Source: DAOTYE01 sp034434915 (GTDB taxonomy: Bacteria > Chloroflexota > Dehalococcoidia > Dehalococcoidales > RBG-16-60-22). From it: a DNA stretch of 32,548 nt. Positions within the stretch are counted from its first letter, which is position 1. Every line of letters begins with the position of its first letter. Shown here in pieces: positions 1 through 7,244 of the stretch. A program made the translations under genes and the position numbers. The notes beneath the pieces were generated by a model. That model was not told the DNA's origin. It ran no database searches and saw only the letters and a list, made by a program, of their open reading frames with translations. The stretch spans positions 1-32,548 of the forward strand of contig DAOTYE010000034.1 of the NCBI GenBank assembly GCA_034434915.1, written 5' to 3'.

Positions 1-461
1 ATGAACGGGACAAGGTCAGAAGCCTTGACCTGGGAGCAGATGATTACCTGACCAAGCCCTTCGGCGTCCAGGAGCTTCTGGCGCGGGTCAGGGCGGTGCT
101 ACGCCGGGCGAAGCCGATTGAGGTCATCTCCACCATACCCTCCTTCACCTGCGAACATTTCCAGATTGATTTCAAAAACAGAAAGGTGACCGCCCGCGGC
201 AGAGAAGTCAAACTCACCCCCACAGAGTATAACCTGCTCAAGGAAATGGCGCTCAATGCGGACAAGTTGCTCACCCACCAGATGCTCCTGAACAAGATCT
301 GGGGACCGGAATACTCAGAGGAAAAAGAGTACCTGCACGTCTTCATCGGGCGCCTGCGCAAAGAGCTGGAGCCGGACCCGGAAAATCCCAGATATTTAAT
401 CACCGTACCGGGAGTGGGCTATAAGCTCAGGAGCTCCCCTGAAACGAAGCCTGAACCATAA
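1..461 (+). CDS. OmpR/KdpE-type response regulator, C-terminal part (5' end outside window)
   Basis: The reading frame is open from base 3 and ends with TAA at 459-461. The first residues are the end of a receiver domain: GADDYLTKPF carries the conserved lysine of the phosphorylation pocket, followed by the ELLARVRAVLRR helix that links to the effector. From about base 150 comes a winged-helix DNA-binding domain (LTPTEYNLL, LLNKIWG, LHVFIGRLRKEL, ITVPGVGYKL), the pattern of OmpR/PhoB-class regulators and closest by eye to KdpE. It should be phosphorylated by a sensor histidine kinase and bind promoter DNA. The kinase and the aspartate that accepts the phosphate lie upstream of the window, so the regulated genes cannot be named. 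A weak hairpin (GAGGAA at 511-516, TTCCTC at 523-528, then ATTTTC) may end the transcript. Confidence 0.9.
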   Translation, partial: ERDKVRSLDLGADDYLTKPFGVQELLARVRAVLRRAKPIEVISTIPSFTCEHFQIDFKNRKVTARGREVKLTPTEYNLLKEMALNADKLLTHQMLLNKIWGPEYSEEKEYLHVFIGRLRKELEPDPENPRYLITVPGVGYKLRSSPETKPEP

Positions 462-649
462 AACATCAGCACCGCGCGACAATCACACTGACATCAGCAA
501 TTGCCTGAAAGAGGAAACTCCCTTCCTCATTTTCTGCGCCGCCTAAATTTCCTCCATTTTTATGAAATCTTTATAAGCCAGCAGTCCTTTTTTATGCTTT
601 TTTTCTGGTCTTAAGGCTACCATGATGATGGCTTAATAAGAGGTAGCCG

Positions 650-1645
650 GTGATGAGAAACCAGAAATCTGAATGGTGCGCCACTATCATTACCATAATT
701 ATTCTCGCCGTTATCTTCTTGCTGGCTTGCTCCTTTTTTGCTCCGGCACCGCCTAAGACTGCCCACGTCATTCCCATGAAAAACAGCCTCACATTTAAAG
801 CCCTCGGTGAAGCTGTCCCATGGGGAGTGACACGCGTGGAAGCGCCGCTTATCCACCAGCAGAACAAAGGGCGGGGCGTGAAGATTGCCATCCTGGACAC
901 CGGCATTGACCTGGACCACCCTGACCTGCGCGTGGCAGGCAATGTCACCTTTGTCCCTAATACTGAAAACGGCGATGATGACAACGGCCACGGGACGATG
1001 GTAGCAGGCATTATTGCCGCCCTGGACAATGGTGAAGGCATCGTCGGCATTGCCCCTGAGGCAGAGATTTACTCGGTTAAAGTCCTGAACCGAAACCGCG
1101 CAGGCACTGTGAACGCCGTTATAAAGGGTATTGAGTGGTCAATTGAAAATAAAATGCAAATCATCAACATGAGTTTCGGCACCAACAGTGATTTACCCCC
1201 GGCTCTGGTCCAGGCTCTGAACAAAGCCTACCAGGCAGGTATCATTCTGATATCCGGCGCCGGCAACTCCGGCGACCTGGGGAACATCCATTCCCCCGCC
1301 AGGTATGAACAGGTCATCGCCGTGGGTGCAACCGACGAATCAGACACAAGAGCCATCTTCTCCTGTGCCGGCGATGACCTGGAACTCATGGCTCCCGGCA
1401 CCAACGTGCTCACCACAGCCATGGGCGGTGGCTACACCGCGGGCATTGGTACCTCATTTGCGGTACCGCACGTCACCGGCACTGCCGCTCTGCTCATTGC
1501 CGCCGGTGTCAATGACCATAAGACCATTAGACATATCCTCGCCAGGACGGCAAAGGACCTGGGTGAAACAGGCAAAGACAGCTGGTACGGCTACGGTCTG
1601 GTACATGCCGATGAGGCGATGCGCGCAATTTCAATGCCGGATTAG
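650..1645 (+). CDS. Secreted or membrane-anchored subtilisin-like serine protease (peptidase S8)
   Basis: A 331-residue subtilase. The catalytic triad is visible: Asp83 in ILDTGI, His114 in NGHGTMVAG and Ser269 in GTSFAVPHV, with oxyanion-hole Asn206 in GAGNSG. Residues 11-30 form one hydrophobic segment ending in LLAC, which could be a lipoprotein lipobox (Cys27) or just an uncleaved anchor, so the enzyme should act outside the membrane. No inhibitor prodomain of normal size is present; the mature domain starts near residue 55. The start is GTG at 650, with an in-frame ATG right after it at 653, behind AGAGGT at about 640-645. The gene runs toward asd and the two stop codons overlap by four bases. 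The substrate is unknown. Confidence 0.9.
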   Translation: MMRNQKSEWCATIITIIILAVIFLLACSFFAPAPPKTAHVIPMKNSLTFKALGEAVPWGVTRVEAPLIHQQNKGRGVKIAILDTGIDLDHPDLRVAGNVTFVPNTENGDDDNGHGTMVAGIIAALDNGEGIVGIAPEAEIYSVKVLNRNRAGTVNAVIKGIEWSIENKMQIINMSFGTNSDLPPALVQALNKAYQAGIILISGAGNSGDLGNIHSPARYEQVIAVGATDESDTRAIFSCAGDDLELMAPGTNVLTTAMGGGYTAGIGTSFAVPHVTGTAALLIAAGVNDHKTIRHILARTAKDLGETGKDSWYGYGLVHADEAMRAISMPD

Positions 1646-2718
1646 GCAATATAACCCTGCTTCATCAGCAGTTCTGCCACCAGCACCGCCCCGCGGGCGG
1701 CACCCATCTTGGTATTGTGAGAGACCAGCACGTATTTGACGCCGTTTTCAAGCACATCATCCTTCCTGATTCTGCCCACCACCGTCGCCATGCCGTTATC
1801 GGTATCGCGGTCAAGGCGGGGCTGGGGCCGGAAGGGGTCAGCCAGAACGACAACCATCTGCTTCGGCGCTGAGGGCAGAGACATGCCTTTGAAACCATCA
1901 TATTCTTCCATCACCCGGGCAACTTCCGTCAGCTCAGCATGCTTCCCCAGCGAGACAAAAACGGCCTCAGTATGACCTTCACGCACGTTGACGCGGGTGC
2001 AGGTACAGCTCACCGCAAATTTAGCCGGCTGGATGGCATCACCGGAGAGCCTGCCCAGTATTTTCTGGGTCTCCACCTGCACCTTTTCCTCTTCTTTAAC
2101 AATATACGGGATGACATTATCCAGGATATCCAGCCCGATGACGCCCGGACTGCGCCCGGCGCCGGACAGCGCCTGCATAGATGTCATGACCACGGACTTC
2201 ACGCCAAATGCATCGTAGAGCGGCTTCAGGGTGATGGCGAGCCCGGTGGTGGTACAGTTGGGAATGGGCGTGACGAAGCCCTTCCAGCCGCGGTTCTTCT
2301 GCTGGGTCTTTAACAGCGCAGTTTGCTCAGAGTTAATCCCCGGGATGAGCACAGGCACGTCTTTCTCATAGCGGAAGGCAGAAGCCGTGCTGATGACCGG
2401 CTTGACCGCGGCAAACTTCGGCTCTAAAACCTGCGCCTGGTCAGACTCAATGGCGGTGAAGATGATGTCCACGCTGGAAATATCCAAATCCTGCGCATTC
2501 TGCACCGGGATACCCATGACCTCTGTCACCGGCGGTTCATCACAGTACCACCGCAGGGCGCCCGTCCTGACATCGGTGAGTGCTTCTTTATATGACTTCC
2601 CGGCAGACTTTTCTGAAGCCGCCAGAGCCGTTACTTTTATCCATGGATGATTGTGAAGGGCAACGATAAACTGCTGACCGACAATCCCCGTCGCGCCGAC
2701 AACTGCCGCACGTAACAT
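1642..2718 (-). CDS. asd: Aspartate-semialdehyde dehydrogenase, archaeal/fungal type
   Basis: Reduces aspartyl phosphate to aspartate semialdehyde with NADPH, the branch-point step toward lysine, threonine and methionine. The N-terminus has the dinucleotide-binding GATGIVG (residues 8-14). The catalytic cysteine is Cys155 in PIPNCTTTGLA, and the C-terminal half has GHTEAVFVSLG and SHNTKMGAARG. The length (358 aa) and these motifs fit the archaeal-type branch, which also contains malonyl-CoA reductases of some archaea, so a reductase role on another acyl substrate cannot be fully excluded. ATG start behind GAGGAGCAAAGG. It is a single gene with its own promoter (2777-2805) and converges on the protease gene. 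Confidence 0.9.
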   Translation of the reverse strand: MLRAAVVGATGIVGQQFIVALHNHPWIKVTALAASEKSAGKSYKEALTDVRTGALRWYCDEPPVTEVMGIPVQNAQDLDISSVDIIFTAIESDQAQVLEPKFAAVKPVISTASAFRYEKDVPVLIPGINSEQTALLKTQQKNRGWKGFVTPIPNCTTTGLAITLKPLYDAFGVKSVVMTSMQALSGAGRSPGVIGLDILDNVIPYIVKEEEKVQVETQKILGRLSGDAIQPAKFAVSCTCTRVNVREGHTEAVFVSLGKHAELTEVARVMEEYDGFKGMSLPSAPKQMVVVLADPFRPQPRLDRDTDNGMATVVGRIRKDDVLENGVKYVLVSHNTKMGAARGAVLVAELLMKQGYIA

Positions 2719-2776
2719 ACCTTTGCTCCTCTATTCCAAGAATGCAGAGAACAGCCTCCGCACTATTATGATTATC

Positions 2777-2805
2777 ATTATATCTTAAGTGAAACCAAGC
2801 CTCAA
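2777..2805 (-). promoter_or_regulatory. Sigma-70-type promoter of asd
   Basis: On the minus strand, TTGAGG (2805-2800) and TATAAT (2782-2777) are separated by exactly 17 bases, about 60 bases upstream of the asd start. A near-palindrome, ATTATGAT-T-ATCATTAT (2765-2781, one mismatch), overlaps the -10 box and could be an operator; this is inference. Together with the promoter of the next gene it fills the 314-base space between the divergent genes at 2718 and 3033. Confidence 0.65.
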
Positions 2806-2909
2806 CTGACTTGCTTAAGCTCTACCGCAACATTCCGTGAAGGCTGAAACCCGGAAAAGAAACCGGCACTCCCCACGCAATTGCGGTCTCTCTGGACTTA
2901 TTTGAAAAT

Positions 2910-2939
2910 TTGATACTCCTCACCTCACGGGAGTATAAT
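2910..2939 (+). promoter_or_regulatory. Sigma-70-type promoter of the acyl-CoA synthetase gene
   Basis: TTGATA (2910-2915) and a perfect TATAAT (2934-2939) are 18 bases apart, giving a leader of about 85 bases before the ATG at 3033. The spacer contains the inverted pair ACTCC (2914-2918) / GGAGT (2930-2934). Confidence 0.65.
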
Positions 2940-2942
2940 GAG

Positions 2943-2965
2943 CATGGCTTAAAGCTTGAGCCATG
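2943..2965 (+). promoter_or_regulatory. Perfect 7-bp inverted repeat at the transcription start of the acyl-CoA synthetase gene
   Basis: CATGGCT (2943-2949) and AGCCATG (2959-2965) are exact inverted arms around a 9-base centre containing AAGCTT. It lies directly downstream of the TATAAT box, so it would sit at or just after +1, as an operator or as a 5' stem-loop in the mRNA. The function is inferred from position only. Confidence 0.4.
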
Positions 2966-3032
2966 AGACACAGAGAGGAGCACATCCGCGGTAAACCTCC
3001 TTCGCAGTGCGACCGAAAGGAAGCGACACAAC

Positions 3033-5717
3033 ATGGAAAAAATAAAGTCTTTCTTTGAGCCTCAGAGCGTGGCAGTGGTCGGCGCCACGGACCGGGAAGG
3101 AGCAGTGGGACGCACTGTCCTGGAGAACATCATCGTTTCCCGGGACAGCCGCAAAATCTACCCCGTCAACCCCAAACGAGACCACATCTTTGACCTCAAA
3201 TGTTACCCGGACATCACCTCTCTCCCGGAAACGCCTGAACTCGCTGTCATCATCACGCCGGCGGCCACTGTTCCAGAAATCGTCAGTGACTGCGGCAAAA
3301 AAGGGACAAAAGCCATCCTCATCATCTCCGCCGGGTTCAAAGAGGCCGGCGCAGAGGGCAGAGAGCGGGAAGCTAAAATCCTGGAGCATGCCAGAAAATA
3401 CGGCATGAGAATCATCGGTCCCAATTGCCTGGGCGTAATCAGGCCCGTTGCCAACCTCAATGCCACCTTTGCCAATAAGACCGCCAGGCCGGGCAGGGTG
3501 GCTTTCCTTTCTCAGAGCGGCGCCCTGGGCACTGCCGTCCTTGACTGGGCGGTGAGCCGCAACATCGGCTTCAGCGCCTTTGTCTCGCTCGGTTCCATGC
3601 TGGATGTGGACTTCGGCGACCTCATTGACTACTTCGGCGCTGACCCGCAGACGCGGAGCATTCTCATCTACCTTGAATCGCTGGGGAATGACCTCCGGAA
3701 CGCCAAGAAATTCATGAGCGCGGCGCGCGGTTTTGCTCGCACCAAGCCGGTCATCGTTATCAAGCCTGGTAAGTTCCAGGAAAGCATGGCTGCCGCCCGG
3801 TCCCATACCGGCGCCATGGTGGGTGAGGACCTGTATTATGACGCCGTGTTCAATCGCGCCGGCGCGGTCAGGGTAGAGGAGATTGAAGACCTGTTCAACT
3901 GCGCCTCCATCCTCAATACCACCGTCCTCCCCAAGGCGCCCAATCTGGCTATCATCACCAATGCCGGCGGCCCCGCGGTGCTGGCGACCGATGCCCTCAT
4001 CAGCCGGGGCGGCAAGCTGGCACAGCTCAGCAAAGAGACCATCAGCGCCCTGAGTGAGTTCCTGCCACCGTACTGGAGCAAAGCTAACCCCGTGGACATC
4101 CTGGGAGATGCGGCGCCAGAAACATATGTCAAAGCCATTGAGACCACGCTGAAAGACCCCAATGTCAGCGGTGCGGTGGTCATCTATACCCCCCAGGGGC
4201 AGGCGACCCCCATGGACGTGGCAAGGGCGATTGTAAAGCACGCCAAAAAGACCACCAAGCCCATACTTGCCGCAATGATGGGCAGTGAAGACGTGGCAAA
4301 AGCCAGAAAGCTCTTCTATGATAACAATATCCCCACCTATGAGTTCCCTGAGGAGGCAATCAGGACTTACCTTTACATGTACCAGTATGCCCGCAACCTG
4401 GAGATGCTCTATGAAACGCCGGAAGATCTGCCCCTTGAGCTGGGCGCGCCAAAGAACTACCTCAAGATTATGACCCGCAAAAGCGTGAAGGCAGGCAAAA
4501 CACTCCTCAACGAGGAGGACTCCAAAAAACTGCTCACCACCTACGGCATAGCCTCAACCACTCCTCACCTTGCCCGCAACCAGGAGGAAGCCATAACCAT
4601 CGCTTCAGAACAGGGCTACCCGGTGGTGATGAAGATTGTTTCCCCGGATATCAGCCACAAATCAGACGCAGGCGGTGTGAAGCTGAACCTCACCACTGAT
4701 GCTGAGGTGAAAAAAGCCTTTCAAGAAATGATGGAGAGCGTGGCAAAGTATGACCCCAAAGCCAGGATTGATGGCGTGAGCATCCAGAAAATGATTACTG
4801 ATTATGACTATGAGCTCATCGTGGGCAGCAAAAAGGACCCCGTGCTCGGTCCGGTCATCATGTTCGGTCTGGGCGGGACAGAAGCAGAGTTCTTCAAAGA
4901 TGTCGCCGTAGGTGTGCCGCCACTCAATCAATCCCTCGCCCGCAGAATCCTGGAGCAGACCAAGACTTATAAAATGCTGTCACAGGGCTTCCGCGCCAAG
5001 CCGCCGGTTAATCTGCGCCTTCTTGATGAAACGCTGGTGAGGGTCTCCAACCTTATCATTGACTTCCCGGAGATTAAAGAACTGGACATCAACCCGCTCG
5101 TCGTCGGCAAGAATATGGTAATCGCCCTTGACGCTAGGGTGGTGCTGGATGAAGAAGCCGTAAAGAAAGACGCTGAGGAACACGGGCATCTCATCATCTC
5201 ACCATACCCCACCAAGTATGTCCAGCCGTGGCGCTGCCGGGACGGCAGGCAGGTATTGCTCAGACCTATCCGCCCGGAAGATGAGCCTCTGGAATATGAG
5301 CTCATCGCCAACCTCTCCCCGGAGTCATCACGCTACCGCTTTTTCTATATCCTCAGGGACATCACCCATGAGATGCTCACCCGCTTCTGCAACATTGACT
5401 ATGAGCGTGAGATGGCAATCATCGCTGAATACACGGCAAACAACAAGCGGCGCAATGTCGGCGTCGGCCGGCTCATCATTTCTCCTGGCGGAGACACCGG
5501 GGAGTTCGCCATCGTCATCGCCGATGACTTCCAGCGCAACGGGCTGGGATTGAAGATTTCCGATATCCTCATCGGCATCGCCCGGGAGAAGGGGCTGAGC
5601 AGTATCTATGCCATTGTCCTCAATGAGAACCGGGGCATGCTCAATCTGGCGAAGAAGCTCGGCTTTAGCGTGGAAACGCTGTCCGCAGAGGAAAGCAGAA
5701 TTATCCTGGAGCTCTAG
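3033..5717 (+). CDS. ADP-forming acyl/acetyl-CoA synthetase (alpha-beta fusion) with C-terminal GNAT acetyltransferase domain
   Basis: An 894-residue fusion. Residues 1 to about 460 match the CoA-binding/ligase alpha part (VAVVGATDREGAVG near the start; RSHTGAMVGED with His258 at the position of the phospho-histidine of this family). Residues about 490-715 are the ATP-grasp beta part (GYPVVMKIVSPDISHKSDAGGVKL, ELDINPLVV). Residues about 730-894 are a GNAT domain with the acetyl-CoA loop QRNGLG near 834-839. The layout is that of the Pat/PatZ-type protein acetyltransferases. Because His258 is kept, it may also be a working ADP-forming synthetase that makes ATP from acyl-CoA. Which activity dominates cannot be read from sequence. 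ATG start behind AAAGGAAG. Single gene with a clear promoter and a palindromic leader. Confidence 0.9.
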   Translation: MEKIKSFFEPQSVAVVGATDREGAVGRTVLENIIVSRDSRKIYPVNPKRDHIFDLKCYPDITSLPETPELAVIITPAATVPEIVSDCGKKGTKAILIISAGFKEAGAEGREREAKILEHARKYGMRIIGPNCLGVIRPVANLNATFANKTARPGRVAFLSQSGALGTAVLDWAVSRNIGFSAFVSLGSMLDVDFGDLIDYFGADPQTRSILIYLESLGNDLRNAKKFMSAARGFARTKPVIVIKPGKFQESMAAARSHTGAMVGEDLYYDAVFNRAGAVRVEEIEDLFNCASILNTTVLPKAPNLAIITNAGGPAVLATDALISRGGKLAQLSKETISALSEFLPPYWSKANPVDILGDAAPETYVKAIETTLKDPNVSGAVVIYTPQGQATPMDVARAIVKHAKKTTKPILAAMMGSEDVAKARKLFYDNNIPTYEFPEEAIRTYLYMYQYARNLEMLYETPEDLPLELGAPKNYLKIMTRKSVKAGKTLLNEEDSKKLLTTYGIASTTPHLARNQEEAITIASEQGYPVVMKIVSPDISHKSDAGGVKLNLTTDAEVKKAFQEMMESVAKYDPKARIDGVSIQKMITDYDYELIVGSKKDPVLGPVIMFGLGGTEAEFFKDVAVGVPPLNQSLARRILEQTKTYKMLSQGFRAKPPVNLRLLDETLVRVSNLIIDFPEIKELDINPLVVGKNMVIALDARVVLDEEAVKKDAEEHGHLIISPYPTKYVQPWRCRDGRQVLLRPIRPEDEPLEYELIANLSPESSRYRFFYILRDITHEMLTRFCNIDYEREMAIIAEYTANNKRRNVGVGRLIISPGGDTGEFAIVIADDFQRNGLGLKISDILIGIAREKGLSSIYAIVLNENRGMLNLAKKLGFSVETLSAEESRIILEL

Positions 5718-5749
5718 CTGAGGGTGCCTCCTTTTGCCATTGCATGCTT

Positions 5750-5813
5750 CCCCTCCTGCCTAAGACGGAGGGGAAAACTGGACTGTCACTCTGGCGGAAG
5801 CCAGAATCCGGAT
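5750..5813 (+). repeat. Intergenic hairpin pair, GTCA-type repeat
   Basis: CCCCTCC (5750-5756) pairs with GGAGGGG (5767-5773). Behind it lies TCTGGC-GGAA-GCCAGA (5790-5805), a 6-bp stem with a GNRA-type tetraloop, flanked by GTCAC and AATCCGG. The frame GTCA-hairpin-AATCnnGG is shared with the copies near 10747, 22251 and 25871, so this looks like a diverged member of one repeat family. The first hairpin could also end the acyl-CoA synthetase transcript, but it lacks a T-run on the plus strand. Confidence 0.45.
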
Positions 5814-5889
5814 ACGTGGTTACCCGGAAATCTGATAACCGCCAACCGCGTACCGCATTTTCAGGTATGCTAATATTGTATAGCTTACT

Positions 5890-6723
5890 ATGAAGATACA
5901 GGTGAAAGATGAGCTTTTGCTCATCGCCATCGTGACGTTACTGACAGTGGCGGCGGTCAGCCTCATGCCGCCTAACCCCGTCCGTGTAATCTCTGGGTTT
6001 CTTCTCATGCTCTTTTTCCCCGGCTATACTTTTATTGCCGCGCTCTTCCCTAAGAAAAACCAGCTCAGCGCCGTGGAGCGGCTGGCATTCAGTCTCGGCT
6101 TTTCCATCGCTATCGTGGCGCTCATCGGGCTGATGTTGAACTATAGCCCCATCGGCGTCAGGCTCTATACTGTGCTGTTTCCCACTGCCGTTTTCGTGCT
6201 GGGGGCTTCGGCTTTCGCCTATTTCAGACGTCGGCGGCTCCCGGAGGCAGAACGTTTTTACGTCACCTGGACCATCAATTTCACCTCTTGGCGTCAGCAG
6301 AAGCGCTTTGACCGTATCCTGACGGTGGTGCTCATCGGAACAATAGCTATGGCTCTGGGCACGTATATCTACGCCATCGCTTTCCCGCCGGTGGGCGAGC
6401 GGTTCACCGAATTCTACGTGCTCGGCGCTGAAGACAAAGCCGCTGACTACCCCACACAGCTTGCCGCAGGGCAACCAGCCAGCGTGAAGATAGGTATTAT
6501 CAACCGCGAACATGAGACGGCAAGCTACCACATTGAAGTGACCATAGATGGCATACCCGCCAGCACCACAGACCCGGTCACCCTCGCCCATGATGAAAAA
6601 TGGGAGCAGACGGTCACCTTCATTCCGGACAAAGCTGGCGACCACCAGAAGGTGGAATTCATCCTGTTCAAAGACGGCATGCCCCACCAGCCGCCCCTCC
6701 ACCTGTGGGTGAACGTGAGATAA
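5890..6723 (+). CDS. DUF1616-family integral membrane protein
   Basis: A 277-residue protein. Hydrophobic helices lie at about 8-26, 33-52, 65-85 and 90-110. A basic and polar loop follows (FRRRRLPEAERFYVTW), then a fourth or fifth helix at about 143-166, and then a soluble C-terminal domain of about 110 residues with a beta-sandwich look (GQPASVKIGIINREHETASYHIEV). FFPGYTFIAALFPKK and ERLAFSLGFSIAIVALIGL are typical of the DUF1616 family, common in archaea and Chloroflexota. Its role is unknown; the C-terminal part is likely extracytoplasmic. No Shine-Dalgarno sequence precedes the ATG. Instead TATAGC (5879-5884) ends five bases before it, suggesting a leaderless message. Confidence 0.8.
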   Translation: MKIQVKDELLLIAIVTLLTVAAVSLMPPNPVRVISGFLLMLFFPGYTFIAALFPKKNQLSAVERLAFSLGFSIAIVALIGLMLNYSPIGVRLYTVLFPTAVFVLGASAFAYFRRRRLPEAERFYVTWTINFTSWRQQKRFDRILTVVLIGTIAMALGTYIYAIAFPPVGERFTEFYVLGAEDKAADYPTQLAAGQPASVKIGIINREHETASYHIEVTIDGIPASTTDPVTLAHDEKWEQTVTFIPDKAGDHQKVEFILFKDGMPHQPPLHLWVNVR

Positions 6724-6741
6724 GAAAAACTCTTACCCCAC

Positions 6742-6770
6742 TTGCAAAGCCTTTTTGATTGCGCTACAAT
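6742..6770 (+). promoter_or_regulatory. Sigma-70-type promoter of the zinc-ribbon gene
   Basis: TTGCAA (6742-6747) and TACAAT (6765-6770) are 17 bases apart. The leader would be about 125 bases long. It contains the inverted pair TGGTTA (about 6803-6808) / TAACCA (about 6868-6873) and ends in AGGAGGT at 6891-6897. The leader is long for a 97-residue protein, so post-transcriptional control is possible but not shown. Confidence 0.6.
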
Positions 6771-6903
6771 GCTATTGGTGGTTCAGTACAGATTATCACG
6801 GCTTGGTTAATTGGTTTACCCTCAGCGCCCCTTTCCCAATTTACTCAAGTGCTGGATGGCTGTAATCTAACCAACCAGAGAATTTTTAAGAGGAGGTCAT
6901 TCA

Positions 6904-7197
6904 GTGACGTTCCAGGACAAAACACTCACGTGTGCCGACTGCGGCGCAACCTTCACCTTCACCGCCCGGGAGCAGGAATTTTTCGCGACCAAAGGCTACG
7001 CCAATGAGCCGAAGCGCTGTCTCGCCTGCCGCCAATCAAGACGCTCTCAGCGTGGAGACAACTCCAGAGGACCGCGCCAGATGTACCCGGCAGTCTGCGC
7101 ACAGTGCGGCAAAGAGACGGAAGTCCCGTTTGAGCCGCGCCAGGGTAGACCAGTTTACTGCAGCGAATGCTTCAGCAAGACTAAAGCACCCAAGTAG
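6904..7197 (+). CDS. Small double zinc-ribbon protein (CxxC-x17-CxxC type)
   Basis: A 97-residue protein with four CxxC knuckles: Cys10/13 and Cys39/42 form one probable zinc site, and Cys65/68 and Cys86/89 form the other. The second has exactly 17 residues between its knuckles, matching the CxxC-x17-CxxC zinc-binding domain family. The middle (RQSRRSQRGDNSRGPR) is very basic and probably contacts nucleic acid. The start is GTG at 6904, fixed by a near-perfect AGGAGGT (6891-6897). Single gene with its own promoter and terminator. The partner and process are unknown; proteins of this type are thought of as small RNA/DNA-binding accessory factors. Confidence 0.85.
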   Translation: MTFQDKTLTCADCGATFTFTAREQEFFATKGYANEPKRCLACRQSRRSQRGDNSRGPRQMYPAVCAQCGKETEVPFEPRQGRPVYCSECFSKTKAPK

Positions 7198-7209
7198 AAA
7201 AGAAGAAAG

Positions 7210-7242
7210 GGCAGCGGTGAGGCAACTTGCCGCTGCCTTTTT
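7210..7242 (+). terminator. Intrinsic terminator after the zinc-ribbon gene
   Basis: GGCAGCGG (7210-7217) pairs perfectly with CCGCTGCC (7230-7237) and is followed by TTTTT (7238-7242). It ends just before the recG stop codon, so it separates two convergent genes. Confidence 0.85.
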
Positions 7243-7244
7243 AA

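Noticed and set aside
592..1050. Minus-strand open frame of 152 codons opposite the protease
   Set aside because: Overlaps the catalytic part of the subtilase; composition is typical of an antisense shadow.
2949..4241. Minus-strand open frame of 430 codons under the acyl-CoA synthetase gene
   Set aside because: Antisense to a clearly conserved protein and without a family pattern; it also runs through the promoter-leader region.
6770..6900. Riboswitch in the long leader of the zinc-ribbon gene
   Set aside because: Only one short inverted pair is visible and no known riboswitch core was recognised.
6759..7007. Plus-strand frame of 82 codons overlapping the zinc-ribbon gene
   Set aside because: It lies in the leader and in another frame of the zinc-ribbon gene, which has the real ribosome site; no conserved pattern.
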